DNA from: Candidatus Acidiferrales bacterium
GTDB taxonomy: Bacteria; Acidobacteriota; Terriglobia; Acidiferrales; UBA7541
Reading direction: 5' to 3'
Assembly (NCBI GenBank): GCA_030037335.1
Contig: JASHRN010000171.1
Coordinates: forward strand, 1-64,000
DNA: 64,000 nucleotides
The translations under genes and the position numbers were made by a program. A model generated the notes under the pieces. That model saw only the letters and a program-made list of their open reading frames with translations. It searched no databases and had not been told where the DNA came from. Shown one piece after another: positions 19,929 through 30,273 of this stretch; within the stretch, counting starts at the first letter, position 1, and every line of letters begins with the position of its first letter.

Positions 19929-22679
19929 ATGCCCGCTGAAATTGGAAAATCCTACGAACCGCAGGAGATCGAGCGTAAGTGGGCTCGATTGTGGTTTGAA
20001 AAACAGCTTTACCGCCCGCGCACCAACTCAACTGGCAAGATTTTTTCTATCGTGCTTCCCCCGCCGAATGTCACCGGCTCGATCCACATCGGCCACATGC
20101 TGGAGCATACGCAGATAGACGTTTTGGTTCGCTGGCGGCGAATGCAGGGATTCGAAACACTGTGGCTGCCGGGGATCGATCATGCGGGTATTGCGACCCA
20201 AGTGGTGGTCGAGCGCCAGCTCGCAGCTGAAGGCTTAAAACGAGAGGAGCTTGGCCGCGACGAATTTGAAAAGCGTGTCTGGCAGTGGAAAGCCGAGAGC
20301 GGCGGAAAGATAAAAGAGCAGATGATCCGGCTCGGGGTTTCCTGCGATTGGACGCGCGCGCGATTCACGCTGGATCCGCCGCTTTATCGCGCTGTAATGG
20401 AGGCATTTCTCCGCCTCTATCGCGAGGGCTTGATTTACCGCGGCCGGTACATGGTGAATTGGTGTCCGCGATGTCAAACGGCGCTCAGCGATCTGGAAAC
20501 TGTGCATGAGCCTCGCGAGGGAAGACTGTGGTTCATCCGTTATCCGCTTCAAGGATCGAGTGAGTTCATCACCGTTGCGACCACGCGTCCTGAAACGATG
20601 CTCGGCGACACCGCAGTCGCTGTGCATCCCGATGATCCGCGGTATAGGCAATTCGTCGGCCGCAAAACCATATTGCCGCTGCTAAATCGCGAAATACCGA
20701 TTATCGCCGACGAATTCGTCGATCGCGAATTTGGTACCGGTGCGGTGAAGATCACACCGGCGCACGATCCCAACGATTTCGCCATGGCCCAGCGGCATCA
20801 TCTTGCGGAGATTGAGGCTATTTCTGCGGATGGGCACATCACAGCAGTTGGCGGGCCGTATGCGGGACTGGAGCGCTTCGCCGCAAGAGAAAAAATCGTG
20901 CAGGATCTGAAGCAAAGCGGCCTGCTGGAGAAAATCGAGCCGCATTCTCTGTCCGTCGCGATTTGCGACCGATGCAAAACGATTGTCGAGCCGCGACTCT
21001 CTGTTCAATGGTTTTGCAAAATGCCGCCATTGGCCGCGCCCGCAATCAGCGTCGTTGAGTCGAGTGTCATGACGATTGTTCCCGATAACCAGCGAAAGAT
21101 CTTTCTCGATTGGCTCACAAATATCCGCGACTGGTGCATTTCGCGCCAGCTCTGGTGGGGGCATCGTATTCCCGTCTGGCATTGCGGCAAGTGCGGAGCC
21201 ATGACGCCCGCCTCTGATTCGCGAGTCGAAGTCGTTGACGGATACGCGAGAATCGCCAGCATTCCGCAGGCTTGCCAGAAATGCGGCAGCAGCGAGTTGA
21301 CGCAGGACCCCGATGTTCTGGATACGTGGTTCAGTTCTGGTTTGTGGCCATTCTCAACTCTCGGCTGGCCCGACGACACTGAAGATCTGCGCACATTCTA
21401 TCCAACGAGTCTGCTCATCAGCGGCTACGACATTCTCTTTTTTTGGGATGCGCGCATGGTCATGCTGGGCCTGCACCTCATGCAGGGAAAAACTCCCGAG
21501 GAACGAATTCCCTTCCGACAACTTTATCTGCACGCGCTCGTGCGTGATCCTCACGGCATCAAAATGTCCAAAACCCGCGGAAACGTGATCGATCCTCTCG
21601 AAATCATCGAGAAGCACGGCACCGACGCATTGCGATTTGCCCTCGCCGTTATGGCCGCTCCCGGAACAGACATCGCGCTCAGCGAAGAGCGTATTCTTGG
21701 TTACCGCGCATTTGCGAATAAAATCTGGAATGCCGCGCGTTTCTTGTTTTTCAACCTCGAGAAAGCGGAAGCATCTGGACTGACACTCGAAGAGTTGGCC
21801 TCCCCGGCTGTTCGCGACGGCGCTCCCTATGAAACGGCCGACTCGCTTCCGCATCGCTGGATTTTCTCGCGACTCGCCTCCGTGGCTGCGCAGATCAACG
21901 AGGCGCTCGAAGCCTTTCGCTTCCATGAAGCCGCGCACGTGATTTACCACTTTTTTTGGGGCGACTTTTGCGACTGGTATATTGAATGGCTGAAGCCGCA
22001 GCTCAATTCTGAGAACCGCAAAGATGCAATCAGTGCTTGGCGGAATCTCTTCGCCGTTTTCGAATCCGCTCTTCGGCTGCTTCATCCATTTATGCCTTTT
22101 GTGACCGAAGAATTGTGGCATCGCCTGCCGGCGCGCGACGACATCGAATCGATTTCACTGGAGCGCTTCCCGCTTGAAAATGCGGCGTGGACCGATCCGG
22201 CAGCTGAGAATGACATGGCTTTACTCCAGGAAATCATTGGAAGCGCCAGAAACATCCGCGCAGAAGCAAACGTGGACGCGAAGAGAAAAGTGCCTGCCCA
22301 ACTCTCATCAAAAGACTCTGAAGTACGCGAACTGGTGGAGCAAAACAAAAACGCCGTGATGCGCCTGGGATCCCTCTCGGAGCTCAGCATTGAGCACGAG
22401 CGTCTGACCGGAGGCGAAGATGCTCTTGTCCGCTCGACTGCCCAATTCGACTTGCGAATTCACATTGGAAAACTCCGCAACGTTCAGGGCGAAGTCGAGA
22501 AATTGAAAAAGGAAGAAGCACGGCTTAGCAAAGACATCGAAGCGAAGCGCCAGCGATTGGCCGACAGCGAATTTCGCAGCCGGGCCCCCGAAAATATTGT
22601 TCGAGGACTCGAAGCAACGCTTGCCGAGCGGCGGCGGGAATATCAGAAAATTGTCAATCGGCTAGCGGAACTGTCATAA
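19929..22679 (+). CDS. valS: Valyl-tRNA synthetase
   Basis: 916 aa; PPPNVTGSIHIGHMLEHTQIDVLVRWRRMQGFETLWLPGIDHAGIATQ, KMSKTRGNVIDP, C-terminal coiled coil. Confidence 0.97.
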   Translation: MPAEIGKSYEPQEIERKWARLWFEKQLYRPRTNSTGKIFSIVLPPPNVTGSIHIGHMLEHTQIDVLVRWRRMQGFETLWLPGIDHAGIATQVVVERQLAAEGLKREELGRDEFEKRVWQWKAESGGKIKEQMIRLGVSCDWTRARFTLDPPLYRAVMEAFLRLYREGLIYRGRYMVNWCPRCQTALSDLETVHEPREGRLWFIRYPLQGSSEFITVATTRPETMLGDTAVAVHPDDPRYRQFVGRKTILPLLNREIPIIADEFVDREFGTGAVKITPAHDPNDFAMAQRHHLAEIEAISADGHITAVGGPYAGLERFAAREKIVQDLKQSGLLEKIEPHSLSVAICDRCKTIVEPRLSVQWFCKMPPLAAPAISVVESSVMTIVPDNQRKIFLDWLTNIRDWCISRQLWWGHRIPVWHCGKCGAMTPASDSRVEVVDGYARIASIPQACQKCGSSELTQDPDVLDTWFSSGLWPFSTLGWPDDTEDLRTFYPTSLLISGYDILFFWDARMVMLGLHLMQGKTPEERIPFRQLYLHALVRDPHGIKMSKTRGNVIDPLEIIEKHGTDALRFALAVMAAPGTDIALSEERILGYRAFANKIWNAARFLFFNLEKAEASGLTLEELASPAVRDGAPYETADSLPHRWIFSRLASVAAQINEALEAFRFHEAAHVIYHFFWGDFCDWYIEWLKPQLNSENRKDAISAWRNLFAVFESALRLLHPFMPFVTEELWHRLPARDDIESISLERFPLENAAWTDPAAENDMALLQEIIGSARNIRAEANVDAKRKVPAQLSSKDSEVRELVEQNKNAVMRLGSLSELSIEHERLTGGEDALVRSTAQFDLRIHIGKLRNVQGEVEKLKKEEARLSKDIEAKRQRLADSEFRSRAPENIVRGLEATLAERRREYQKIVNRLAELS

Positions 22680-22709
22680 AATCGCGCCGTTCTCGCCAGA
22701 CGAATTGAA

Positions 22710-23741
22710 ATGTCCTCATCGCGATCACGCGCTAAATTGGAAAACGACTGCCTGCCAGAGCAGACGGATCGCCGCATCGATTCCCTGCTCGCTTTGCTTG
22801 CGGAAAATCCCACCATTGTGATCAGCGGCGCGAAAATCGCCAGCGAAATCGGCGTGAAGCGGCAGACCGTGTGGCGATGGATCGAAACGCTGCGCGATTC
22901 CGGCGTGAATGTAAAAGGTCATCCACGCTCTGGGTACCACATCGAACGTGTTCCCGATATCCTCGCGCCGCAGTTACTTTCGTCGCATCTCCGGGGAACG
23001 CCATTCAGCAAGCGAATCCTTCATTTCTTCCAAACCGGATCGACGAACGACGTGGCTATGCGCTTGGCGCAGTCCGGCGAAGCGCACGGCACGGTTGTCA
23101 TCGCGGAGCGGCAAACTGCCGGACGCGGAAGAGCGGGGCATTCATGGGTTTCGGAGAAATCCGCGGGCATTTACTGCAGCGTGATCCTCCGCCCTCCCAT
23201 ATCGCCTATGCAGGCGCCAGCTCTTACCCTCGTCGCCGGCCTGGCCGCGCATCAGGCAATCGCCGAAGAAACAGGCCTCTCTCCCGATATCCGCTGGCCT
23301 AACGACGTGATGCTCAACGGGAAAAAAGTTTGCGGAATTCTGACGGAGATGCAGGCGGAGCTCGGCCGCATTCACTTCGCGGTGATCGGAATCGGAATTA
23401 ATGTCAATCATTCAAAGATGCCTCAGGAACTGGCGGGTATCGCTACTTCCCTGAGAATGGAGACAGCGCGCGAGCATTCGCGTCTGAAATTGCTTGCGCG
23501 TTTGCTCCGGCAGCTCGACCGCGACTACAATCAGTTCGTCACTTCGGGCTCCGCTCCAATTGTGAGCAGGTTCGCTGAGGTCTCGAGCTACGTTCAGGGT
23601 AAGCGCGTGCGAATCACAACCGAACAGGAATCGTACATCGGCACAACGGCTGGCCTCGAGCCGGCGGGCATTCTCCGCGTGCAACGGGAGGGCGGCAGAG
23701 TCGAATCGATAGTCTCCGGCACGGTTTCCGAGGTCCTCTGA
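22710..23741 (+). CDS. birA: Biotin-[acetyl-CoA-carboxylase] ligase with N-terminal HTH
   Basis: 343 aa; ASEIGVKRQTVWRWIETLRDSGVNVKGHPRSGYHI, FFQTGSTNDVAM, ERQTAGRGRAGHSWVSEKSAGIYCSVILRP, RWPNDVMLNGKKVCGILTE. Confidence 0.95.
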   Translation: MSSSRSRAKLENDCLPEQTDRRIDSLLALLAENPTIVISGAKIASEIGVKRQTVWRWIETLRDSGVNVKGHPRSGYHIERVPDILAPQLLSSHLRGTPFSKRILHFFQTGSTNDVAMRLAQSGEAHGTVVIAERQTAGRGRAGHSWVSEKSAGIYCSVILRPPISPMQAPALTLVAGLAAHQAIAEETGLSPDIRWPNDVMLNGKKVCGILTEMQAELGRIHFAVIGIGINVNHSKMPQELAGIATSLRMETAREHSRLKLLARLLRQLDRDYNQFVTSGSAPIVSRFAEVSSYVQGKRVRITTEQESYIGTTAGLEPAGILRVQREGGRVESIVSGTVSEVL

Positions 23742-24592
23742 TGCTGCTCGCGATTGACATCGGCAACACCAATACCGTTCTTGGCGTCTTCCGCGAAAAA
23801 GAACTTGTCTCTCACTGGCGGCTCACGACGGCGCGTGATCAAACCGTCGATGAGTACGGCATCCTGATCCGCGAGCTTTTCACCCTCGCTGGCCTTTCGG
23901 CAGCGGAAATCAACGGCATTATGATCGCGTCTGTGGTTCCCTCGCTCAATCCCACTCTGATGGAGATGGCCAAACGGTACTTCGATGCAAAAGCGCTGTT
24001 CGTAGAACCTGGTATCAAGACGGGCATGCCTGTCCACTACGATAATCCTCAAGAGGTGGGCGCGGATCGCATCGCAAACGGCGTGGCGGCGTTCGTGAAG
24101 TACGGCGGCCCGTGCATCGTTGTGGATTTTGGCACAGCGATCAACTTCGATGTCGTTTCGGAACGTGGCGAATATCTCGGCGGCGTTCTTGCGCCTGGGA
24201 TCGGGATTTCCGCCGACGCGCTCTTCGCTCGCGCAGCGCGCCTGTTTCGCGTGGAGGTACGTGATCCCGGCAAAATCATTGGCACAACGACCGCCGCGTC
24301 GATGCAGGCCGGCCTGTACTACGGCTTTACGGATTTGGTCGATGGAATCCTGGATCGTCTGAAAAGGGAGTTAGGGGCTCAGACTCGCGTCGTCGCGACC
24401 GGCGGGCAAGCTGCGTTGATCGCAGCCAGCTCGCGCCATATCGATGAGATTGATGAGCACTTGACGCTCTCGGGATTGCAAATTTTGTGGGAACGAAACG
24501 CCGTGCCCGAGCATTCCAGTCAGCGAAATTCCTCAGATTTCGGCACGAGCCGAAAAAAGAGTTCAGTCTCGCAGAAAAGATCGCTCGACTAA
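23741..24592 (+). CDS. coaX: Type III pantothenate kinase
   Basis: 283 aa; MLLAIDIGNTNTVLGVF, NPQEVGADRIANGVAAF, IVVDFGTAINFDVVS. Confidence 0.96.
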   Translation: MLLAIDIGNTNTVLGVFREKELVSHWRLTTARDQTVDEYGILIRELFTLAGLSAAEINGIMIASVVPSLNPTLMEMAKRYFDAKALFVEPGIKTGMPVHYDNPQEVGADRIANGVAAFVKYGGPCIVVDFGTAINFDVVSERGEYLGGVLAPGIGISADALFARAARLFRVEVRDPGKIIGTTTAASMQAGLYYGFTDLVDGILDRLKRELGAQTRVVATGGQAALIAASSRHIDEIDEHLTLSGLQILWERNAVPEHSSQRNSSDFGTSRKKSSVSQKRSLD

Positions 24593-24601
24593 GACTTCGA
24601 A

Positions 24602-25330
24602 ATGAGCGAGTTTAATTACTTCAATTACTTCACGGAAATCGAAGAACATTTCTGTAAAAAACGGGGTGCGCATCTCCTGGTGTCCCCGCTGGATTGGGCC
24701 GTGGTCGAGACCTGGCAGAAATCTGCGATTCCGCTTGAAGCCGTTCTGCGCGGAATTGATCGTTCGTTTGAGAGTTATGAACGCTCCCGCCGCGGAGCGA
24801 ACGGCCGGCCACTGAAGAGCCTCGTCTATTGCGTGGATGCCGTCCTCGAAGCTGCTTCAGAGCTTCAGGAGGCTGCCGCCGGAGCCGGGCCCAAGATCGA
24901 GAAAGAAACAGCCCCGCGCGAGCCGTTCTCTCATGAGGAAATATGCAACTTTCTCGAAGGTTGCCACAAAGCGCTGCTCGCCGGCGCCGCGAAACAGCGC
25001 ACCGCGTCGCCTCATCTCGCTCAACAATTCGAGCAGGTAGCTGCGGAAATTCCTCCCATTCGATCCGGTATCGACCCAGAAACGAATTTTGATCTGGAGG
25101 ATCTCGAGCGGCGCCTCACCGTATTGGAAGACAAACTGACCGCCGCGATTACGGTCGCGGCTGACAGCAGCGCCATGCTCGCAATCCGCCGTGACATGGA
25201 CCGCGCCCTCTCGCCCTACCGGCGCAAACTCACTGCTGATCAGATTGCCTCGATCGAACGGCAGTACTTGCAGAAACGTCTGTTCGAAACTTACAGACTC
25301 GCTCGACTGAGCCTCTACTACATAAAATAA
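24602..25330 (+). CDS. Hypothetical protein
   Basis: 242 aa; MSEFNYFNYFTEIEEHFCKKRGAHLLVSPLDWAVVETWQKSAIPLEAVLRGI; tightly spaced in the birA-comEC run. Confidence 0.75.
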   Translation: MSEFNYFNYFTEIEEHFCKKRGAHLLVSPLDWAVVETWQKSAIPLEAVLRGIDRSFESYERSRRGANGRPLKSLVYCVDAVLEAASELQEAAAGAGPKIEKETAPREPFSHEEICNFLEGCHKALLAGAAKQRTASPHLAQQFEQVAAEIPPIRSGIDPETNFDLEDLERRLTVLEDKLTAAITVAADSSAMLAIRRDMDRALSPYRRKLTADQIASIERQYLQKRLFETYRLARLSLYYIK

Positions 25331-25333
25331 GCC

Positions 25334-26653
25334 GTGGCACAAACGCCTATGCAAGTGAAAATCGAAAAACTCGTGTACGGTGGTGACGGCCTTGCTCGCG
25401 AGGGAGAAACCGCTCTCTTCGTACCTTTTGTCGTGCCCGGTGAAGAGATCGAAGTTGAAATAACCGGACGCAAAAAGAAACTCGTTCGCGGCCAAATCAA
25501 CCGCCTGCTCAAATCCGCGCCAGAACGCATCGCGCCCGCATGCCCACATTTTGGAGTTTGCGGCGGCTGCAATTACCAGCATATTTCGTATGAGGCGCAG
25601 CTCGCATATAAGGAACAAATCCTGCGCGAGACCCTCCGGCGCATCGGGCGAATCGACTGGACAGGGCCGATTGCCATTCATCGGTCGCCGTCGTGGGAAT
25701 ATCGAAATCGCGCGCAATGGACAGTTCGCGCGAATGAAGCGCGGTCGTCGCGCCAAAATGCAAGCACTGCGTCTGTGGGCTATTTCAGATCACACTCCTC
25801 AGAACTCTGCCCCGTGCGCACGTGTTTGATTATTTCACCGCGCCTGCTCTCGGTATTTCAGGCGTTGCGTGATACGTTTTCAACTGGCGCTCTTCCCAAC
25901 GCGATACGCGGAATCGAAGCATTCGCCGACGCCAGCGATGCAGAGGTCCTCATGAATGTGGCCTGCTCGTCTTTTCCGCGCGCGCCTGAAGCGTTGCTCC
26001 AGAAAATCCAGCAGATCGTGCCATCCGCAAAAAGCATCCTCCTGCAAGATGCGGCAGGCAGCCGCATGTCTCTTCTGGGGCCCGGCTTTCTGAATTATGA
26101 AGTCTTGCAGAAGAAATTCCGCGTGGGCCATCTCTCGTTCTTTCAGGTGAATCGGTTTCTGATCGAAGAAATGGCCTCGACTGTCTGCAATCTCGCCGGC
26201 CACGGCGAGCTCGCCTTCGATCTCTATGCGGGAGTTGGGCTATTCGCACGTTTTCTTTCAAATAATTTCATCGAAACAATAGCAGTCGAAGATAATGTGG
26301 CGGCTGCGCGCGATCTCGAAACCGTCGCGGCGGCGGGGTCCCACTCAATCACCGTTCACAACAAGCCTGCTGGCTCTTTCCTTGCAGATTGGCATCGGAA
26401 GCGCTCTGCGCGTGTTCCTGACGTCATTGTCGCGGACCCGCCAAGGGCTGGCCTAGAAACCGAGGCCGTCCATCCGATAATGGCCGTCGCTTCGCGCAAG
26501 CTGGTCTACGTCTCATGCGATCCATCGACGCTCGCCCGTGATCTGGCCAAACTCTGCTCGTCAGCGTATACTCTCCGGGAACTTCACTTATTCGATATGT
26601 TTCCACAGGCCTACCATATTGAATCGATTGCATTCCTGGAACGGGCGCGGTGA
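25334..26653 (+). CDS. RlmD/RumA-type 23S rRNA (uracil-5-)-methyltransferase with TRAM domain
   Basis: 439 aa; TRAM-like N-terminus (IEKLVYGGDGLAREGETALFVPFVVPGEEIEV), CPHFGVCGGCNYQH cluster, DLYAGVGLFARFLS, DVIVADPPRAGLE, VYVSCDPSTLARDL. Confidence 0.92.
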   Translation: MAQTPMQVKIEKLVYGGDGLAREGETALFVPFVVPGEEIEVEITGRKKKLVRGQINRLLKSAPERIAPACPHFGVCGGCNYQHISYEAQLAYKEQILRETLRRIGRIDWTGPIAIHRSPSWEYRNRAQWTVRANEARSSRQNASTASVGYFRSHSSELCPVRTCLIISPRLLSVFQALRDTFSTGALPNAIRGIEAFADASDAEVLMNVACSSFPRAPEALLQKIQQIVPSAKSILLQDAAGSRMSLLGPGFLNYEVLQKKFRVGHLSFFQVNRFLIEEMASTVCNLAGHGELAFDLYAGVGLFARFLSNNFIETIAVEDNVAAARDLETVAAAGSHSITVHNKPAGSFLADWHRKRSARVPDVIVADPPRAGLETEAVHPIMAVASRKLVYVSCDPSTLARDLAKLCSSAYTLRELHLFDMFPQAYHIESIAFLERAR

Positions 26654-29316
26654 AGCTGCCCGCCGTCTGGCTTGCGCTCGCGTTCGCGTCAGGAATTCTC
26701 GCGAGCCGCGTTGAAAAGAGCGCCGCCTTCTGGCTCGTCGCCTGCATTCTTGCCATCGCTCTGGGGCTTTCTGTTCTCCGGCTCGACAAGCTGACGAAGA
26801 CCTCCGCTCTGCTGGTTCTGGTGGCATGGTTCGCGCTCGGCGGGCTCGGTGCGAGCCTGGAACGCGCGTACATTCCTCACAATGACGTCACCGCACTGAT
26901 TGCGCATGGCGTGCTCAACGTGCAGGAACCGCTCCGCTGGCAAGGCCGTCTACGCGAAGACCCGGAGCAAACTCCCCTAGGATTGCGCTACGTCATCAAT
27001 CTCCAAAGCGTGGAGGCGGCCGGAAAAACCCTCGCCGTCCATGGCGGCCTCAGGCTGACTTACTATCGCAGCCCCGACGGCACAAATCCTCCGGAATTGC
27101 GCGCTGGCGATATTGTCGAGGCTCTTTGCCGCGCACGCATTCCCCGCAATTACCTTGATCCTGGCGCATTTGATGAACGGGGTTATCTCGCGCGCCAGGG
27201 CATCGAGTTACTCGCCTCCCTTCGCAGCGTCGAGCTGCTGCAGCGCGTGGGAAGTTCGCCTTGGTCCATTGCGGAAAGCTTGGCACGCGCGCGTGGCAAT
27301 CTTCTAAATCGCGTGGACCATCTCTTCGTGGGAAACCCCTCTCGTATTGCCGTTCTCCGCGCGATGCTTCTGGGCGACCGGAACTTCGTCAATTCAGACA
27401 TCGCCGTGGAATTCCAAAAGACTTCCTCTTTTCACGTGCTTGTGCTTGCCGGATTGCACGTTGCGGCTCTGGCGTTCTTCTTTTTCTGGCTTGGTCGAAT
27501 CTTTCGCCTGCCACCAGTGTTTACCACCGTACTGGTGCTGGCTGCGCTCGCGGCGTACGTGGGCGTTGTACAGGACCGCCCGCCCATCCTGCGCGCTGCG
27601 CTCATGACCGGAATCTTCTTGTGCGCGCGCCTTTTCTTCCGCCGCGTCGCTCTGCTGAATACCGTCGCGCTTGCGGCCATCATTCTTCTTGTTGTCCGCC
27701 CGAGCGATTTATTCCAATCGAGTTTCCAACTGTCATTTCTCGCCGCTGCGGTGATCGCCGGAGTGGCCATTCCCTGGATCGACCGCACCAGCACGCCCTA
27801 CCGCCGCGCTCTCGAGCATCTCAGCGACGCCACTCGCGACAGGCTCCATGCGCCTCGCGCCACACAGTTCAGGCTTGATTTGCGCGCGCTTACAAACTTT
27901 CTGGCGTCGAGCCTTCCGAAGCGAGTCGCGCATCACGCCGAGCTCTTTACCGCCATGCCGCTGCGCTTTGGGCTCCGCGTGTGGGAGATTTTCCTGCTTT
28001 CCTTCTGCATTCAACTTGGCATGTCTCCGTTGCTGGCCCTTTATTTCCATCGTGCGAGCATTTCGGGGCCGGTGAGCAATGTCTTCGCTGTCCCGCTGGC
28101 CGGCGTCATCGTACCGCTCGGCTTTCTGACGCTGACGATCAGCTACGCTTCGCCTGTGATTGCCGCGCTGCTTGCAAAATGCGAGAGCGCTCTGGTGGCG
28201 CTATTGCTTGTCGCTATGCGTTGGCTCAGCAGCGCTCCGGGGATTTCCTGGAGAATTCCCCAGCCACCGGCCGCGCTCCTTTTTGCATTTTTTATTGCAC
28301 TGACTTTCTTGGCAGTCATGGCATGGTCAGCGAGCGAGGCTCGCGCCCACCAAAACGCGCGTGTTCCGCAAACGAGTAGTACCGCAATCGCCGAGCACTG
28401 CGTTGTGATCGCCATTTTGATCCTTGCTGCGCTGATAGCCACCCATCCATTCGCGCCCAATCTGAAGCACTCGAAACTCGAAGCAACGGTGCTGGACGTT
28501 GGCCAGGGCGATTCAATCTTTGTCGCTTATCCCGATGGAAAAACGATGTTGATCGACGGAGGCGGCGCGAGCGGCGCTGCGCAAGTTCCCGGATTCCATG
28601 TTGGTTTCGACATTGGCGAGCAGGTAGTCTCACCATACCTCTGGTCCCGCGGAATCAAACGGCTCGACGTCGTGATGCTTACTCACGCACATCACGATCA
28701 TATCGATGGCCTGCACTCCGTCTTGAACAACTTCCATGTCGGCCAACTCTGGGTTGGCCGCGATGAAGATTCGCCTGCTTACCGCCAGCTTCTCGCCGAG
28801 GCTCGCACGCATGGCGTTGCAATTCTCCATGTGTCGCAAGGATATGACTTCAACTGGGATGGAACTCGCGGAGAAATTCTGTGGCCTCGCCCTGAAGACC
28901 CTTCCGCTGAACTTCCGGAACCCGCCAACAATGATTCCGTCGTCTTGCGAATCACAGACGGCCCAATCCACTATCTGTTGACCGGAGACGCCGAACGCCA
29001 AGTCGAAAAAACGCTGCTGGATGACCAGCAGAGCTTACAATCTGATTTTCTTAAAGTGCCTCATCACGGAAGCAAAACCTCTTCGACCGCTGCATTTCTG
29101 GATGCCGTCAAACCGCAGATCGCCGTAATTTCAGTTGGACAGGACAACTCTTACGGTCAGCCAAATCCAGAAACGATCCAGCGGTATATTGCCAGGAATA
29201 TTCCGCTCTTCCAAACAGATCTGAACGGCGCCGTGACCGTCTTGACCGATGGGCGCGCACTATCGGCGCAACCGTTTGTGCCGAATGGAAAAATTGAGAG
29301 TGCAGCCCTTCGATGA
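26650..29316 (+). CDS. comEC: ComEC/Rec2-family competence protein
   Basis: 888 aa; multi-TM N-terminal region, ComEC domain (VLVLAGLHVAALAFFFFWLGR) and metallo-hydrolase (ATVLDVGQGDSIFVAYPDGKTMLIDGGG, LTHAHHDHIDGL). Confidence 0.94.
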   Translation: MKLPAVWLALAFASGILASRVEKSAAFWLVACILAIALGLSVLRLDKLTKTSALLVLVAWFALGGLGASLERAYIPHNDVTALIAHGVLNVQEPLRWQGRLREDPEQTPLGLRYVINLQSVEAAGKTLAVHGGLRLTYYRSPDGTNPPELRAGDIVEALCRARIPRNYLDPGAFDERGYLARQGIELLASLRSVELLQRVGSSPWSIAESLARARGNLLNRVDHLFVGNPSRIAVLRAMLLGDRNFVNSDIAVEFQKTSSFHVLVLAGLHVAALAFFFFWLGRIFRLPPVFTTVLVLAALAAYVGVVQDRPPILRAALMTGIFLCARLFFRRVALLNTVALAAIILLVVRPSDLFQSSFQLSFLAAAVIAGVAIPWIDRTSTPYRRALEHLSDATRDRLHAPRATQFRLDLRALTNFLASSLPKRVAHHAELFTAMPLRFGLRVWEIFLLSFCIQLGMSPLLALYFHRASISGPVSNVFAVPLAGVIVPLGFLTLTISYASPVIAALLAKCESALVALLLVAMRWLSSAPGISWRIPQPPAALLFAFFIALTFLAVMAWSASEARAHQNARVPQTSSTAIAEHCVVIAILILAALIATHPFAPNLKHSKLEATVLDVGQGDSIFVAYPDGKTMLIDGGGASGAAQVPGFHVGFDIGEQVVSPYLWSRGIKRLDVVMLTHAHHDHIDGLHSVLNNFHVGQLWVGRDEDSPAYRQLLAEARTHGVAILHVSQGYDFNWDGTRGEILWPRPEDPSAELPEPANNDSVVLRITDGPIHYLLTGDAERQVEKTLLDDQQSLQSDFLKVPHHGSKTSSTAAFLDAVKPQIAVISVGQDNSYGQPNPETIQRYIARNIPLFQTDLNGAVTVLTDGRALSAQPFVPNGKIESAALR

Positions 29317-29340
29317 TGAGGTCAGGAGCTCTTCGCCGGA

Positions 29341-29613
29341 TTACTCCTCAGGACTTTCGAGTTCTATGCCTTCGCTGCTCCGGAGATACTCGGAAATCAC
29401 TTTGCGCGCTTCATCCGCCCGTGATTCCAGCACAATCACATCGGCATCGTGAAATGCTTCTCCAGATTCTCCCATGGGAAATGGATCCGTGTTCGAAGAA
29501 CCCGGCGATTCGATTCCGGCGCTCTGCAGCAGCCCGCGAATCACCATCGCTTCCGTGGCGGAGCCAGCTGTGTGAATGACTACAATCTTGTCTTTGCTAT
29601 GCCCGCTATCCAC
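29341..29613 (-). CDS. DUF2007-like small protein
   Basis: 90 aa; VVIHTAGSATEAMVIRGLLQSAGIESPG...VIVLESRADEARKVI. Confidence 0.65.
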   Translation of the reverse strand: MDSGHSKDKIVVIHTAGSATEAMVIRGLLQSAGIESPGSSNTDPFPMGESGEAFHDADVIVLESRADEARKVISEYLRSSEGIELESPEE

Positions 29614-29724
29614 GCAGCATCCTTGAAAAAGATATCTCGCTCGGTTCGGAGGTGCCGATAGTAATCCAATACCAGCGGTATGACCAGACAGGATTTTCCG
29701 CCTCTAGCCCGCTGCGTACAGAAT

Positions 29725-30273
29725 TTACGGAAGCCACCGCATTCTGATCCAAAGGAGCGCGATCCCTACGGCAAACCCTATCGCAGCTTGATACTCACGG
29801 TTTCGTCGATAGAGGTCTGCAGAAAACCGTTCCGCACCAAGCGATTCGAATTTTCGAACTCGCGGCCAGAAGAGAGGAACATCTGTCGCATATTTCTTGA
29901 AGCTCTCGCCGTAATGTGCCTGAAGTTCGGCTTCTTCACGCCGCATCACCGCTGGATAAAACACGGCGAGATACGCCGCAACCACGATCGCGGCCCAAAT
30001 CGACGCGCTTGCTACAACAAGTCCAGCGGCAAGAATCACGCTCCCAAAATAGAGAGGATTCCGCATATATGCGTAAGGTCCGCCGACGGCAAGGGCCTGA
30101 TGTTTTCGTAAGTGCCCAGCCGCCCAGGCTCGAATGATCAGTCCCAGCACCCCTATTCCGGCCCCGATGATCAGCGACCGAGGTGTGGGACGCGCCAGCG
30201 CAAGGTAGACAAGCGCGACCGGATAGCCGATGCGCACGCGCCAGCGAATCCAGAAGCTTGTCGCCTCAGCCAC
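29725..30273 (-). CDS. Isoprenylcysteine carboxyl methyltransferase-like (ICMT/PEMT family) membrane protein
   Basis: 182 aa; GLIIRAWAAGHLRKHQALAVGGPYAYMRNPLYFGSVILAAGLVVAS. Confidence 0.85.
   Translation of the reverse strand: MAEATSFWIRWRVRIGYPVALVYLALARPTPRSLIIGAGIGVLGLIIRAWAAGHLRKHQALAVGGPYAYMRNPLYFGSVILAAGLVVASASIWAAIVVAAYLAVFYPAVMRREEAELQAHYGESFKKYATDVPLFWPRVRKFESLGAERFSADLYRRNREYQAAIGFAVGIALLWIRMRWLP

Noticed and set aside
21354-22121. 255-aa minus-strand ORF antisense to valS
   Set aside because: Shadow frame across conserved valyl-tRNA synthetase sequence.
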